Shown here in pieces: positions 26,701-35,848 of a DNA stretch of 64,000 bases. The translations under genes were made by a program, and so were the position numbers. The notes under the pieces were generated by a model. It searched no databases. It was given only the letters and a program-made list of their open reading frames with translations, and had not been told where the DNA came from. Position 1 is the first letter of the stretch. The number at the start of each line of letters is the position of its first letter. Source of the stretch: Cruorifilaria tuberocauda (Eukaryota; Nematoda; Chromadorea; Rhabditida; Onchocercidae); the NCBI GenBank assembly GCA_013365365.1, contig JABVXU010000182.1:40224-104223 (forward strand), given 5' to 3'.

Positions 26701-29700
26701 GTAAGTCAGTAATGATGCTTTCTGGGAAGTTACCATAAATTCAGATCACTGTTGACATCATATCTCATCGCAGTCAAAATTCTTGATTTGTTTCTGAAAA
26801 AGCAAGTTATAAAAGATCAAAATTCAACTATGTAATTATGTTAATCTGCTATAAATAACTGTGTAAATGATAATACTGAAAATGGTATTAATTTTGAAAT
26901 TAGGAGAATTCGGAATCAAATTTTTCATGTTTAGAAATTGCTAATTTCTCCTTTCAGGTTTGTTGATATATACAGAACGACAAAATGAGAATAATCCCGA
27001 TGAAGTGATCAATTATTTGAGTCTTGGATTAAAAAATGGTCATGTAATTTATCGATACAATATCGGTGCTGGATCAGGTTTGTTCATTTCACTGGTAAAA
27101 TGTCGCGCTTACTGGATTAGTTCCTCAAAAGAACGTCAGGTATAATCAGTGAGAAAATATTATTGGTGTTTTATTTTATATTGATTACTGATTTATCATT
27201 CTATATTAACCATTTTAATCCTTCAATCCATCAAGTTATTTCTTTTGTGTCCTTTTGATAGATCATTTGACAGAAATCGAAATCATTGGTTGATCGATAA
27301 GCTTAACCCCCAGTGGTTTCAGTTAGCTTTGAAATCAAATTATTTACTTTCATTCTTTTTCTATGTTTGTTTATCTTCCCCTTTCATTTTGCAAGAAAAA
27401 TGGAGCAAACTTTTGAAGAATTAAATTTCACTTTTTTATTGAAAATTGAAATCAAAGTTTAATAACTTATCAGTCATGAATCAATAATTTTTTACTACTG
27501 TTATAATTTGTTTCTAAAATAAGATGATTGCACTTCCGTTGCTTTCCTTTTAGCTGAATTAATGAGTACATATCCGTTGGTGATGGATGAATGGCACAAA
27601 ATTGAAATTGTCAATCAGCCAAGTCAAGGTTTCTCCTTTTCAACTTTTTCTAATTTCTCTCCTCCTCACTCTTCACAGCTATTGCTGCTAATCGATGTGC
27701 ATGCATGGCCTGCTCATGAATTGAACGAAGAAATATTTACTGCAGCTACACTGCTAGTTGATGAAGATGACGCCATGGAGCAGGATAATTACTACTTCAA
27801 TACCGGTGAGGGCACACCAAACATTGTGAGTGTTGCTGGCACCAAGGAGAAAACAAAATTGGAACGAACTACTTTTGAACAACCATTCGTCGGTACTATT
27901 TTTTGCTCTTCTCTCATTAATCTCTTGAATGTCTTATTCTACCAGTAATTTATTTACTGTACTAGTAAGTTTGAACAAGCCATTTAAACTTCATGAAATG
28001 TATTAAGATAATTCCTTCACTTTTTTATTTGTGAATCTATGGAATTCAAGGAAATGTCAAGTTGCAATTTTAATTAGCAGAAAAAGCTATCAATCGATGA
28101 AATTATCTGTCATTAAGGAACGATCACTTCACTGACAATATCTGATGAAATGATCGATTTTGGGGAGAATACAGTGGCGAAATCGCGAAACATGCAAAAA
28201 GACACGGCGTGTTCCCTGGGACTGTGCCAACACAACTCCATTTGCATACCGACGAATGTCCACAAAGGTTTCAGATGTGACTGTTCAAACGTGAGAGGGT
28301 ATGAGGGCGAATTCTGTGAGCGCAAAATTCTGAGATGCGATCACGGTACTTCTCCGCCCTCCTTCTATCTTTCTTCCTGTTCAAGTTTATTATTTTTTGA
28401 CTTTTAATCTAGAAGAAATTTGATTTGTTTCCGAAGACATTTTTATGGAATTTTTAACAAATAAATTTAGAAAATTAAATTAGTCATTTCTCGGTTCCAG
28501 AATGATACATTCATATTGAAAAATGCAATGATAGGCATATGCTTCAGACGGAACAAATGCTTGTTGTTCATTAGCTATCTATTCAAATAAATAGGTAGTT
28601 TTGATAATAAGTAGTTACTTTCAAAAAGTAAACTTAATTTTAATACAGTTATTAAAATATTATTTCAGACTAAAAATTGCATGGGGAATTTTCAGCTGTA
28701 GACTGAATAAAAGTTATACTTGTGATGTCAGTAGTTCTGTACCTGTGTAAGGAGGATTCATGTGAAAATTGCATTGAAGTTAGTTGTGGCGTCGGGACAT
28801 GCGAGTACCGGTCAGATGGCACTCAGTTCTGCCGCTGTCCAGTCGGACGATACGGCGACCGTTGCCAGCTGCTGGAAAGTGAAAATGTTGTCGAGTCTGT
28901 CCGGTTCAACGGGGAAACTTCGTACATTGTCTTGCCGAAACCAAAAACACTTCGCAATTTTAGCGTTTGTCTACTCTCATTAGTAAAGCGATGCCTTTCA
29001 GCTGTCGATAAATATTCATTGTGTATTTGTGAACTTATCAGTTTGTGAATGAAATGATAAGATGTAAATAATTGAAATATTCTTCACTCAAACTTTATAA
29101 AATGCAAAATTTTTTGTACAGAGAACTGTATCCAAATACTGTACAATCGCAGAGTTAGCTATAAAGTTAGCTCAAAATGACATACTTGCAAAAATCTCTT
29201 GCAATGTCTGATAGTACTGACAATAATTTAGCCAATCTAAATAAAACCAGTAATTATTAAGTTGATTAGCGAAATTTCAGTCGCAATATTTTATATATAT
29301 TGCAACTGAAATTTCAACTGCCAACATTATGAGTTCGTCTTTTCTGCATATAAAGCATAAATTATTTTTATTGTTAGTTAGTATTTTTAAAGTTGTTAGT
29401 ATTGAATTATATCTGTGCAGAAGTGATAATTCAGCTAAAAATGGAAATCGATCCGCGTTCGATAAACGATCAATTATTAGCATATCAAGCAAGTGATTAT
29501 AATCCAAAACGATCCAATTATTTAGCGCTGGCAATACGTCGCAAAAAATTTGTTTATTTTTACAATAGTGGCGATGGTTTGTCTCTTTTTGTTTATAAAT
29601 TAGTTAGAATGAACAATTTGGATAACTTTAGGAATGCTAAACTTTCTTACATTTTTTAGATAAATTAGAGAATTTTTTTAGGACTTTAAAAGATGGTCAG

Positions 29701-32700
29701 TTTTTCGTTTTTGTTCAATGATTAAGCCTTCGAACACTTTCTGATTGGTTCCATTTTGGTCTTCTTAATGCTTGCAAATTATCCAAGTCTTTTCAGATTA
29801 CACTTTCCAATGTTTTTCCTTAACTAATCAATTTTAGGGAAAATTTAATAGAAGAAAAATTCGTTTGTCATAATCGCAGCTTTAGGTAATATAGAAATTG
29901 AATCGCCAACTGAAGTGAAAACAAATTTACCATATCATCTTGATTTGAAACGATTTGGTAATCGAGCTGAAGTACGAATAAATGGTACCAAAATTCCAAG
30001 TCGTGGCAAACTTTCAACATTTCTTCCAGGGACTAATTTATTTATTGGTGGCATACCTTCGGGTATTACAGTAAATCCGAGAATTGGTGGTGCAGCCTCA
30101 TTTAAAGGATGCATTTCAAAAGTATTTAATTAAACTTCTTCAAGTTTCTTCTTATTTTATTCTCTCAAACTTGTAACTTTTTTGAGACTGAGGATTTTTT
30201 ATTGCATGTGATCGAAGTTAAGTTTAATTTAGCACAGAATCTATTTGCATTATTTATAAGATTTGATCACATTATCTTTTGTATAGATTTAACGAATCTA
30301 TTAAAATTTTGTTAAAGATTGTTCTGAACGGAAAGGAAATGAATTTGGCCGAAATAATGAAAAAATCATCACGTGACGTAACAATATGTAAGCCAGATAC
30401 GATTGAAGAAGATGAAGATATTCACGCACCATTCATTTGGACTACGCCGGTACCGAAGACACGCACGACGATACGTATTACGACGTCAAAATACTCACGT
30501 GTTGAAACAGTCGAAAAGGTTGAAGTTGAAGCAGCAGATATGACATTACATCCGAAAGAACATACAAAAGCAGTACCTTGCACTGGTAAAGGTGGCAGTT
30601 TCTTTAATTCTATCATTCATTTCTAGTATTTCATTCAAATTTTACCGTTCAGTTACTGCCATTTCATTTCGCTCTAACAAAAAATAATAGGAAATAAAAT
30701 ATATCGAAACTTATATAAATCATATATAGGTAGTTTTCACTGAATTCAAATAAAGCGTGTTATTTATAACTATTTTCCCTTGCTATTTATTACTGATAAG
30801 GAATAATATATCTAATTTAATAGTATTTTTGTGATTAGTCTTACCACTGTGAGCGAAAATCACATTGCAAGATTACGTAATTCCGCATAATCCTAGTTCT
30901 ACGTTATTACTATTATTATCATCATCTTATCAGACTGCATGGTTCAATGCACGCCAGATGTATGTGGTGATCATGGTGATTGTGAAGTAATCAATGGAAC
31001 TGATATTGTATGCTTATGTCGTGACTATTACGATGGTCCAAATTGTGAAATTTGTTAGTATCAATACTAAAATCAGAATTATATTTGGTTGTACTGGAAT
31101 AGATATGTCATACTATCATTTGGAATTGCTATTTTCACAGTTATTGAAATATCTTTAAAGGGAGTAAGATTTTTGCAGTTAAGCCAATTGAACACGCAGC
31201 GAAATTTGATGGTAAAGCATTTATCGTATTCTCCATTGACGACTTTCCACATTTAACTTCGGAACATGAAGAAAGTCTAAGTTTGAGATTCAAGACATCC
31301 GCTTCATCTGGGGTATCATTTATGTTTATTCGAAAAGAACAAGTGAGGAGTTGTTGGACTTTCTGTTTGTGATGTTTAAGTTTTTTGTCAATTGGTGTTG
31401 CAACTTGTTCCCTTTATTGAAAAGGTCTCTGTTTCATCCATAGATAATCTTTATCATTTGGAAGGGAGAAGGAGACTTTTCGTCTCCGTTCTCTCTCATA
31501 CATATCATTTTTGTTTTTTCACTGTCCAAATTTCAATGAAATGAATGAAATTGCAGTTGATATTTTGGCAAGGTCAGCCATTCGGTACATCTTTAAAAGG
31601 AGACGACTATATGTCGATTGGTCTGAGTGATGGTCACTTGGTCTTCTCGTTAGTTCAATTCCGTTTAAGTAGATTATAGTAAGGTTGTTAGTCCACTCAC
31701 AACTTTTTCATTTAAGTTCGTTGAATCGTAGATCGTTGATTCTTTAGATACGAACTTGGCGGTGGTGCATCGCAACTGATCAGTAATGAAGTGGTAAATG
31801 ACGGCAGTGAGCACCAGGTGCGGATTTGGCGGAAGGGTCGCAACGGGAAGATGATCGTCGATGAGAGAGAGCCAATTACTGGCTCATCATTCGGCATTGT
31901 TGCTATGCTTAATGTGGATGGCGATGTTTATATCGGTTAAATTTATAGAAAGTTGAATATGTGCAAAATCTGAGGAATAAGTAATAGCTTTGTTTACTTA
32001 TTTTAAAAAGCATTTAAGTAAGTAATAATTGATTAGGTGTAAAAATTACGTGAAATGATTAATATTATGAGAGAAATAGTCATGAAAAATATTGAAAGTA
32101 AGTTGTGATAAATGAATAAATTAATATTAAGTAAAAAAATGTGGAAAGTAGAAGAAGCGAGCGATAAATGAGGAATAATAAAATAAAGAAAAGAAATGGT
32201 ATAAGGGTGAAATCAAGTTAGCTCTACTCTTACCTATTAAAAACCAGTAATTTTCGCTTGGTTATTCAGCTTATTGAATACTAGCATAAACTATGAAATT
32301 TGTTGGTGACAGCTATCATCAAACATTTTACACTGTTTTCTGATCGAAATTATTGAAGTTACTTTTGAAGTTGAAAGTAATTTCGAAAAGTTTAATTATT
32401 TTTTGCAGGAAAAAGTGATTAATTGACAGATAACTAATTATCTGATTGCTCGCTTTAACATAAAGATTAAAAACTAGCAAAAAACGGAGATGAACAAGTT
32501 GTTTAATTTGCTAACAACAAAAATAAAAATGGAAAGAAGAAAGAGAGGAAAAATTGACCCATTTCAGGTGGCGTACCGGATTTAGACGGTATGACCAGTG
32601 GTTTACATGAAGAAAACTTTGTTGGTTGTATTGGCGATATAACATTCAATGGTGTAAAAATGGATTTGATGGCAAATGCAATTGACGGACGAAACGTGAA

Positions 32701-32764
32701 ACCGTGTGACCAATGGATGATGAAGAAGAAATGGCTACAGATTAGGAAGTATAGGTGGAGTTGA
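473..32764 (+). CDS. unc-52: UNC-52 / perlecan basement-membrane proteoglycan, 5'-truncated, long isoform
   Basis: Secreted heparan-sulfate proteoglycan core of the basement membrane. In nematodes it anchors body-wall muscle dense bodies and M-lines. About 46 exons from 473 to 32764 join in phase and give about 2960 residues without a stop; exon limits are in the domain entries below. The order (3 LDLa, Ig, laminin-EGF with two laminin-IV domains, about 13 Ig, then laminin-G with EGF) is the perlecan signature, and its closeness to C. elegans UNC-52 in order and size makes the assignment secure. The signal peptide and N-terminal domain lie left of the window. Two internal exons can run into stops (8670, 23124), matching the short, medium and long isoform classes known for C. 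elegans unc-52. One junction (28964 to 29393) is the least certain: it is the only in-phase GT-AG pair I found there. Two further Ig exons are broken and left out of this model. Confidence 0.93.
2893..8578 (+). CDS. unc-52: UNC-52 domain III: laminin-EGF modules and two laminin-IV domains
   Basis: Exons 2893-3033, 4238-4405, 4664-4750, 5104-5193, 5297-5415, 5537-5625, 5818-6196, 6584-6782, 6975-7241, 7479-7622, 7716-7901, 7964-8070, 8181-8267 and 8463-8578. A laminin-EGF module ending [10 protein letters not shown] leads into the first laminin-IV (B) domain, with [23 protein letters not shown] and [18 protein letters not shown]. Laminin-EGF modules follow ([19 protein letters not shown]). A second laminin-IV domain repeats the same landmarks ([39 protein letters not shown]). 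Four to five more laminin-EGF modules end in [14 protein letters not shown]. The intron after 6196 appears to use a GC donor. The larger introns, 3034-4237 and 6197-6583, hold nothing else clear except the micro-exon listed separately. Confidence 0.92.
3481..3492 (+). CDS. unc-52: Candidate optional 12-nt micro-exon (Asn-Ile-Gly-Cys) in domain III
   Basis: TTTCTATTTCAG stands immediately before these twelve bases and GTAAGT immediately after, so both splice signals are near consensus. The flanking exons (ending 3033, starting 4238) meet in phase 0, so including it would add four residues including a cysteine, between the laminin-EGF module and the laminin-IV domain, without shifting frame. 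It could be a real alternative micro-exon or a chance pairing. Confidence 0.35.
8579..8670 (+). CDS. unc-52: Read-through 3' end of domain-III exon: short UNC-52 isoform terminus
   Basis: The exon starting at 8463 carries a weak donor (GAAG|GTGATC at 8579) that leads in phase to the first Ig of domain IV at 10665. If the donor is ignored, the frame stays open for 30 residues and stops with TGA at 8668-8670. The extension is very basic ([15 protein letters not shown] then YYLPRKSHY). C. elegans unc-52 is known to make a short form that ends after domain III, which fits. No perfect AATAAA follows closely; TTTAAATAAG near 8706 is the nearest candidate signal. Confidence 0.7.
8671..10664 (+). other. 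Long intron or 3'UTR of short isoform
   Basis: About 2 kb between the short-isoform stop and the first domain-IV exon. The sequence is AT-rich and interrupted in all frames. I see no exon, RNA gene or repeat. It probably holds the 3'UTR and polyadenylation site of the short transcript. Confidence 0.6.
10665..14263 (+). CDS. unc-52: UNC-52 domain IV, first four Ig modules
   Basis: Exons 10665-10765 with 12145-12343 (one Ig), then 12756-13037, 13443-13721 and 13991-14263, each of these last three a whole Ig. The three single-exon modules are close paralogues. They share the core CWVPG ([41 protein letters not shown]), a LPHG or LGHG turn, and AGNYICTAS or TGEYICSAR near the second cysteine. 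All begin and end in phase 1, so any of them can be gained, lost or skipped without shifting frame. In C. elegans this Ig region is where alternative splicing occurs. The acceptor at 12144 is weak (TTTTAAG). The intron 10766-12144 shows nothing else. Confidence 0.9.
15716..15989 (+). pseudogene. Decayed Ig exon of unc-52 (two frame disruptions, donor lost)
   Basis: The segment clearly descends from the CWVPG Ig family: [16 protein letters not shown] in one frame, then [34 protein letters not shown] and PARINVK in another. The live siblings have lengths divisible by three (282, 279, 273). This one is 274, with one break near the GGGG at about 15728-15731 and another just after DPSQ near 15785. 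The place where siblings have AAAC|GTAAGT reads AAACAGCAAAC, so the splice donor is also gone. Skipping it is frame-neutral because its neighbours are phase 1. I judge it a dying exon; sequencing error could explain the indels but not the donor. Confidence 0.8.
16160..16250. repeat. AT-rich low-complexity tract of TATTTATAAATA type
   Basis: Imperfect tandem and self-complementary copies of an ATATTTATA motif, lying between the two broken Ig exons. It could be a slippage-prone or hairpin-forming site. No gene is visible in it. Confidence 0.6.
16538..17001 (+). pseudogene. Decayed Ig exon with His/Asp/Asn-rich linker, at least four frame changes
   Basis: Ig-like pieces appear in order but in different frames: [20 protein letters not shown], then [17 protein letters not shown], then [14 protein letters not shown], then [10 protein letters not shown]. 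They are followed by a hydrophilic stretch rich in His, Asn, Glu and Tyr that ends in phase 1 at a donor (GTAACT, 17002). The order and the W, GEYTC and AILTV landmarks match neighbouring Ig modules, so this was once a coding exon. No single frame survives and the 5' limit is a guess. Skipping from 14263 to 17486 keeps phase 1. Confidence 0.75.
17486..22777 (+). CDS. unc-52: UNC-52 domain IV, middle Ig modules
   Basis: Exons 17486-17764, 18056-18446, 18626-18789, 19170-19372, 19747-19930, 20640-20837, 21343-21552, 22124-22265, 22435-22532 and 22623-22777. They encode about eight Ig modules, with landmarks [18 protein letters not shown] ... [29 protein letters not shown] ... [50 protein letters not shown] and [15 protein letters not shown] ... 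GMYVCKV. Two oddities: the module over 19747-20837 has Val where the second Ig cysteine is expected (GIYWVHFE), and the module in 21343-21552 lacks a visible first half. The exon at 21343-21552 is more GC-rich than its neighbours and ends at a weak donor (CA|GTCTGT). The intron after 19930 uses a consensus GC donor (GAG|GCAAGT). Confidence 0.9.
19622..19649. repeat. Inverted repeat, 11-bp perfect arms
   Basis: TGATCATGATG and its exact reverse complement are separated by six bases, inside an unc-52 intron. A small potential hairpin of no known role. Confidence 0.7.
22882..23124 (+). CDS. unc-52: Ig half with read-through stop: medium UNC-52 isoform terminus
   Basis: The exon completes an Ig ([19 protein letters not shown]) and stays open to TAA at 23122-23124. 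It gives a highly basic tail ([18 protein letters not shown]) and a short hydrophobic end (IFGTWFTSS). For the long isoform the donor TCAC|GTAAAA at 23030 joins 25739 in phase 1 and keeps only the start of the basic run. This is the point where C. elegans unc-52 makes its medium form, lacking domain V. Confidence 0.75.
   Translation, partial: VMGNRLLFVNVRKDNGGIYKCHAKTKAGPLETRNVLNVGTEKRKRKRISRKKEKRAHKEAGNNAEKMKHSSIFGTWFTSS
23125..25738 (+). other. Long intron / medium-isoform 3'UTR
   Basis: 2.6 kb without a supportable exon. A possible polyadenylation signal AATAAA lies at 24025-24030. It holds several T-rich and CT-rich runs and a short CACA run near 25060. I see no RNA gene or mobile element. 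Confidence 0.6.
25739..26454 (+). CDS. unc-52: UNC-52 last Ig, long isoform only
   Basis: Exons 25739-25812 and 26241-26454 form one Ig module ([21 protein letters not shown] ... then [14 protein letters not shown]). It bridges the medium-isoform branch point and domain V. It enters in phase 1 and leaves in phase 1. Confidence 0.87.
26590..32764 (+). CDS. unc-52: UNC-52 domain V: laminin-G modules with EGF modules, C-terminus
   Basis: Exons 26590-26700, 26958-27077, 27554-27628, 27746-27892, 28118-28345, 28732-28964, 29393-29576, 29886-30121, 30318-30585, 30934-31053, 31179-31312, 31557-31648, 31748-31935 and 32568-32764 (TGA 32762-32764). Three laminin-G domains are visible: [40 protein letters not shown] with FIGGIPSG and FKGCISK; and [10 protein letters not shown] with YIGGVPDL and NFVGCIGDI. 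Between them are EGF modules ([40 protein letters not shown]). A Thr-rich linker near 30440-30490 ([20 protein letters not shown]) may carry sugars. The junction 28964/29393 is tentative because the better-looking acceptor at 29421 would need a phase-1 donor that I cannot find. Confidence 0.9.
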
Positions 32765-33383
32765 CGTTGCAGAAAGATTCTTTTTCAAGCATTTCATATT
32801 ATTGTAGTTATGAACTGAGGCATGTTAAAAGTAATTCAAGAAAGTTAGAAAGGCTAATTGCAAAAAATTTAAGCTAAATCAAATTTTGCAATTCAGTTAT
32901 CTTAAAATTTTCATCAATGAGCACTGTTAACACAGAATAATCATCGATGAATAATTTTTGGTGTGTGAGATGTGTGAGAAATTCATAAATCCCACCGAAC
33001 AAGTGATGATTTTTTGGGTTTACTTGAAATTTCATTTTAAGGTCCTTACCCCTTTTGTATGAGTTTGGTTTTCCGGATCAAATTTCATGTGAGAACTTAA
33101 ATCCCAATTTTGAATTAAATTAATTAAAAAGTTACATAATGGTTTTTGCTTCTTTCTGTGTCAGTGAGACATTATGCGATTTGTCAATGAGAATCTCCAA
33201 TCTTATAACACATATCTCTTCTTTCGCTCATTTTATTCTTTCAAAACAATTAAAACTTTCCTTTGTTTAATTCTTCCATGCAAAATAATATTTTATGAAA
33301 TGAAAGAAAAAGTGGTTGATTTATTAATGATAAGGAAAAGAAACAAAGGATAAAATTTGCTTGGAAATTATTCGGATTTTTTA

Positions 33384-33402
33384 AATAAATTTCATAAATA
33401 AA
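33384..33402 (+). promoter_or_regulatory. Candidate polyadenylation signals for unc-52
   Basis: Two AATAAA hexamers (33384-33389 and 33397-33402) stand about 620 bases after the long-isoform stop. They are the first perfect hexamers I found downstream, but in such AT-rich DNA they may be chance. Confidence 0.35.
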
Positions 33403-35287
33403 TTCAATGCTTTCCTTTCAAATGAGAACATCTCTTCATGACTAAGTAGTGTGTTTCATTATTTATTAATATTAATTGCTTTATATTGCATATATTTCAG
33501 TTTCCAATTAAATTTATATCTGTTGGAATTCAGTTATATATTATGCATATGGATATCTTTAGTCAGTTAGTCGCGTTACTTTTTATGAGTTTCAATTTAG
33601 TTATTAATTTAATTTATATTTGCTAAAATTTGAATTTTACAGTAATAAAAGTGATTTATCGTAATTGCTTCCATACATCTGATTATTCTAATTACTAATT
33701 AGTCGTCGTAATTACGGTCAGGGGAAAGTCTTTCTCATCTTTTCATTTTAAAGATCTTTTTAAATTCCTGTTGATTTTTTCCGAATCGTTTGCCATTTGT
33801 TACAATTCCTCCTTCATTCCTTCCATTTCTTTCACTCAATTAATTCCTTTCAATATATATTCAATTATTTGAATTGTTTATTATCTATCCTTCAATATTT
33901 GCATTCTCAATAATGTGTGCTCATTTTAAGAAACATTTGAATATTATTACTATAAAGAAAACACTGGGAAACGTTGAATGATATATCATTCTAATTAGTA
34001 TTAGGTTAATTATTAACTGTAAATGTCTCATGTAATTCTGTTGTTACTATGAAGAATTTATCATCCCAATGCAATAACTTTCATTGTATTCAATAGATAA
34101 ATTAATTATAACTTTTTAATATTGTGATAATAAATCTAAAGATTTTTAAATATGAAACGCCGTAGATTTACTTTTACTAACTTATGAGAATTGATCATTG
34201 ACTAGTAATTTCATCTCTCTATCAGTTGGGCATAGTGAATTATTTTGTTATAGTAGCTGTGATATTGCTGTTATTATACAGCCATCCTATATGATTAATT
34301 GTTGACAGCAGTGATTCATGCAATTCTACGCCGATAATGTGAATTCTGTTATTTGAAAAGAGCTTGTTAATAAAATAATGCAATGTGAGCGATTGAACAA
34401 GGAAGGAGGTAATCGGAAATTGTCAACAACTGCGATTGACGTGATATAGAAACAGCAAGATGCATAGTTGCTTGTTTTGTAGAAGAATATACTTTCTGTT
34501 AAAATACATAAAGAAACAAAGTCATAATCAAGCGTATCTGCCTAGTAGTAGTTGGATAAGTTGTTAAGAAATTTGAAACTTTTTCGAACGCTTAAATTAT
34601 TATTACCGAAAATTGTAGGGAAAATATTATACATAATATCATCGTGTCATCCGAGGTATAGTCGAGCGAACGGACCTGATTTCGTTTTCGTCATTTGTTC
34701 TTGAGGAAAAAGCAGTTTTATAAAATTTGTAAGATATGCAGTAGGAAGATTTAAGCAATTGAATGCAACGTGCAATTAATTTGACAGTGAAACTAAATTA
34801 AGTTTGTACCCATTCTGAATTTAGAGTAAAAAAGCAGAAAAGCATGTGAAATTCTAATCTATATAGGTTATCTAAGAGCTTAAGTAGGACTTAGGAAGAG
34901 AAGTTGCTGATTTAAACTCTATCGACACGCATTATTTTAGCACAGTGTAATTAACTTATGCATAAACATATGTTATGTCAGCTATCATGAGGAAATCATT
35001 ACTTCCGCACAGATGTCTATGAAAGAGATCAGTCGTCATGAAATGTTTGCAAACATACCACACAGTTTTCTTTCATATAGTTATTTTCTAAACAGCCATT
35101 TTTCTTCCAACACAAGTAATCATTATTGTATGGGCTTTTCTCTGAGTCCATGAATACTTTCATATTGTTGCATTTGGCACATCAGTGTCTTCCCTATGGC
35201 TTTGAATATCGCAATCTTATCAGCTTATCTTGATTATCTCTTCGTGCCGCACTCAGTTTTCCGTGTCATCTTAGATGTCCGTTGATT

Positions 35288-35308
35288 ACACACACACACA
35301 CACACACA
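35288..35308. repeat. (AC)n microsatellite
   Basis: About ten uninterrupted AC units between TGATT and TATTA. A simple repeat, likely length-variable. Confidence 0.9.
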
Positions 35309-35848
35309 TATTATAATCATTTCAATGACATTTAAACGATTATTCAACTGATAATGTTATAATGACGAAAGCCGGAAAAACGGGGTTGATACTGGTTATT
35401 AAAATATTTTGATTGAATCATGCATGAATTTTGTTCTATGATGAGATGATATTGGGATGAAAAGGAAAGAGGAAGGAAAAGAAAGAGATCAAGAAACCCG
35501 CGGGCTATATCAAATAATATTAGAACCGGTCTATACCATAACCAAGATGCCTTCATGATCCATCGTGGTGTCGAATCGATTTTCCAAGAATGCTTTAACG
35601 ACGACAACCGTACATATCTTCCAACCATCGATTCATCCAGTCATCCATCTACCAACTGACCAACTATACCAACCGATTTACCCGTCATCCTGCGGTCCAC
35701 CTCAATCCACTTGTTGAACTACACACCGTTGGCATCTATTGATATTAATTATACAGTTCTCTCATTACTGATTTCATTTACTTATTTTGTATTGTCGGGA
35801 AAACATCGAGAAAATAAGTAAATCGAATTTTTATTGTTTTCTTCAAAT

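Larger units (their letters stand above)
32765..35848. other. Intergenic region between unc-52 and the next gene
   Basis: About 3 kb of AT-rich DNA with stops in all frames and no recognisable RNA gene or transposon. It probably contains the unc-52 3'UTR and the promoter of the gene at 35849. It includes a CA microsatellite, listed separately. Confidence 0.6.
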
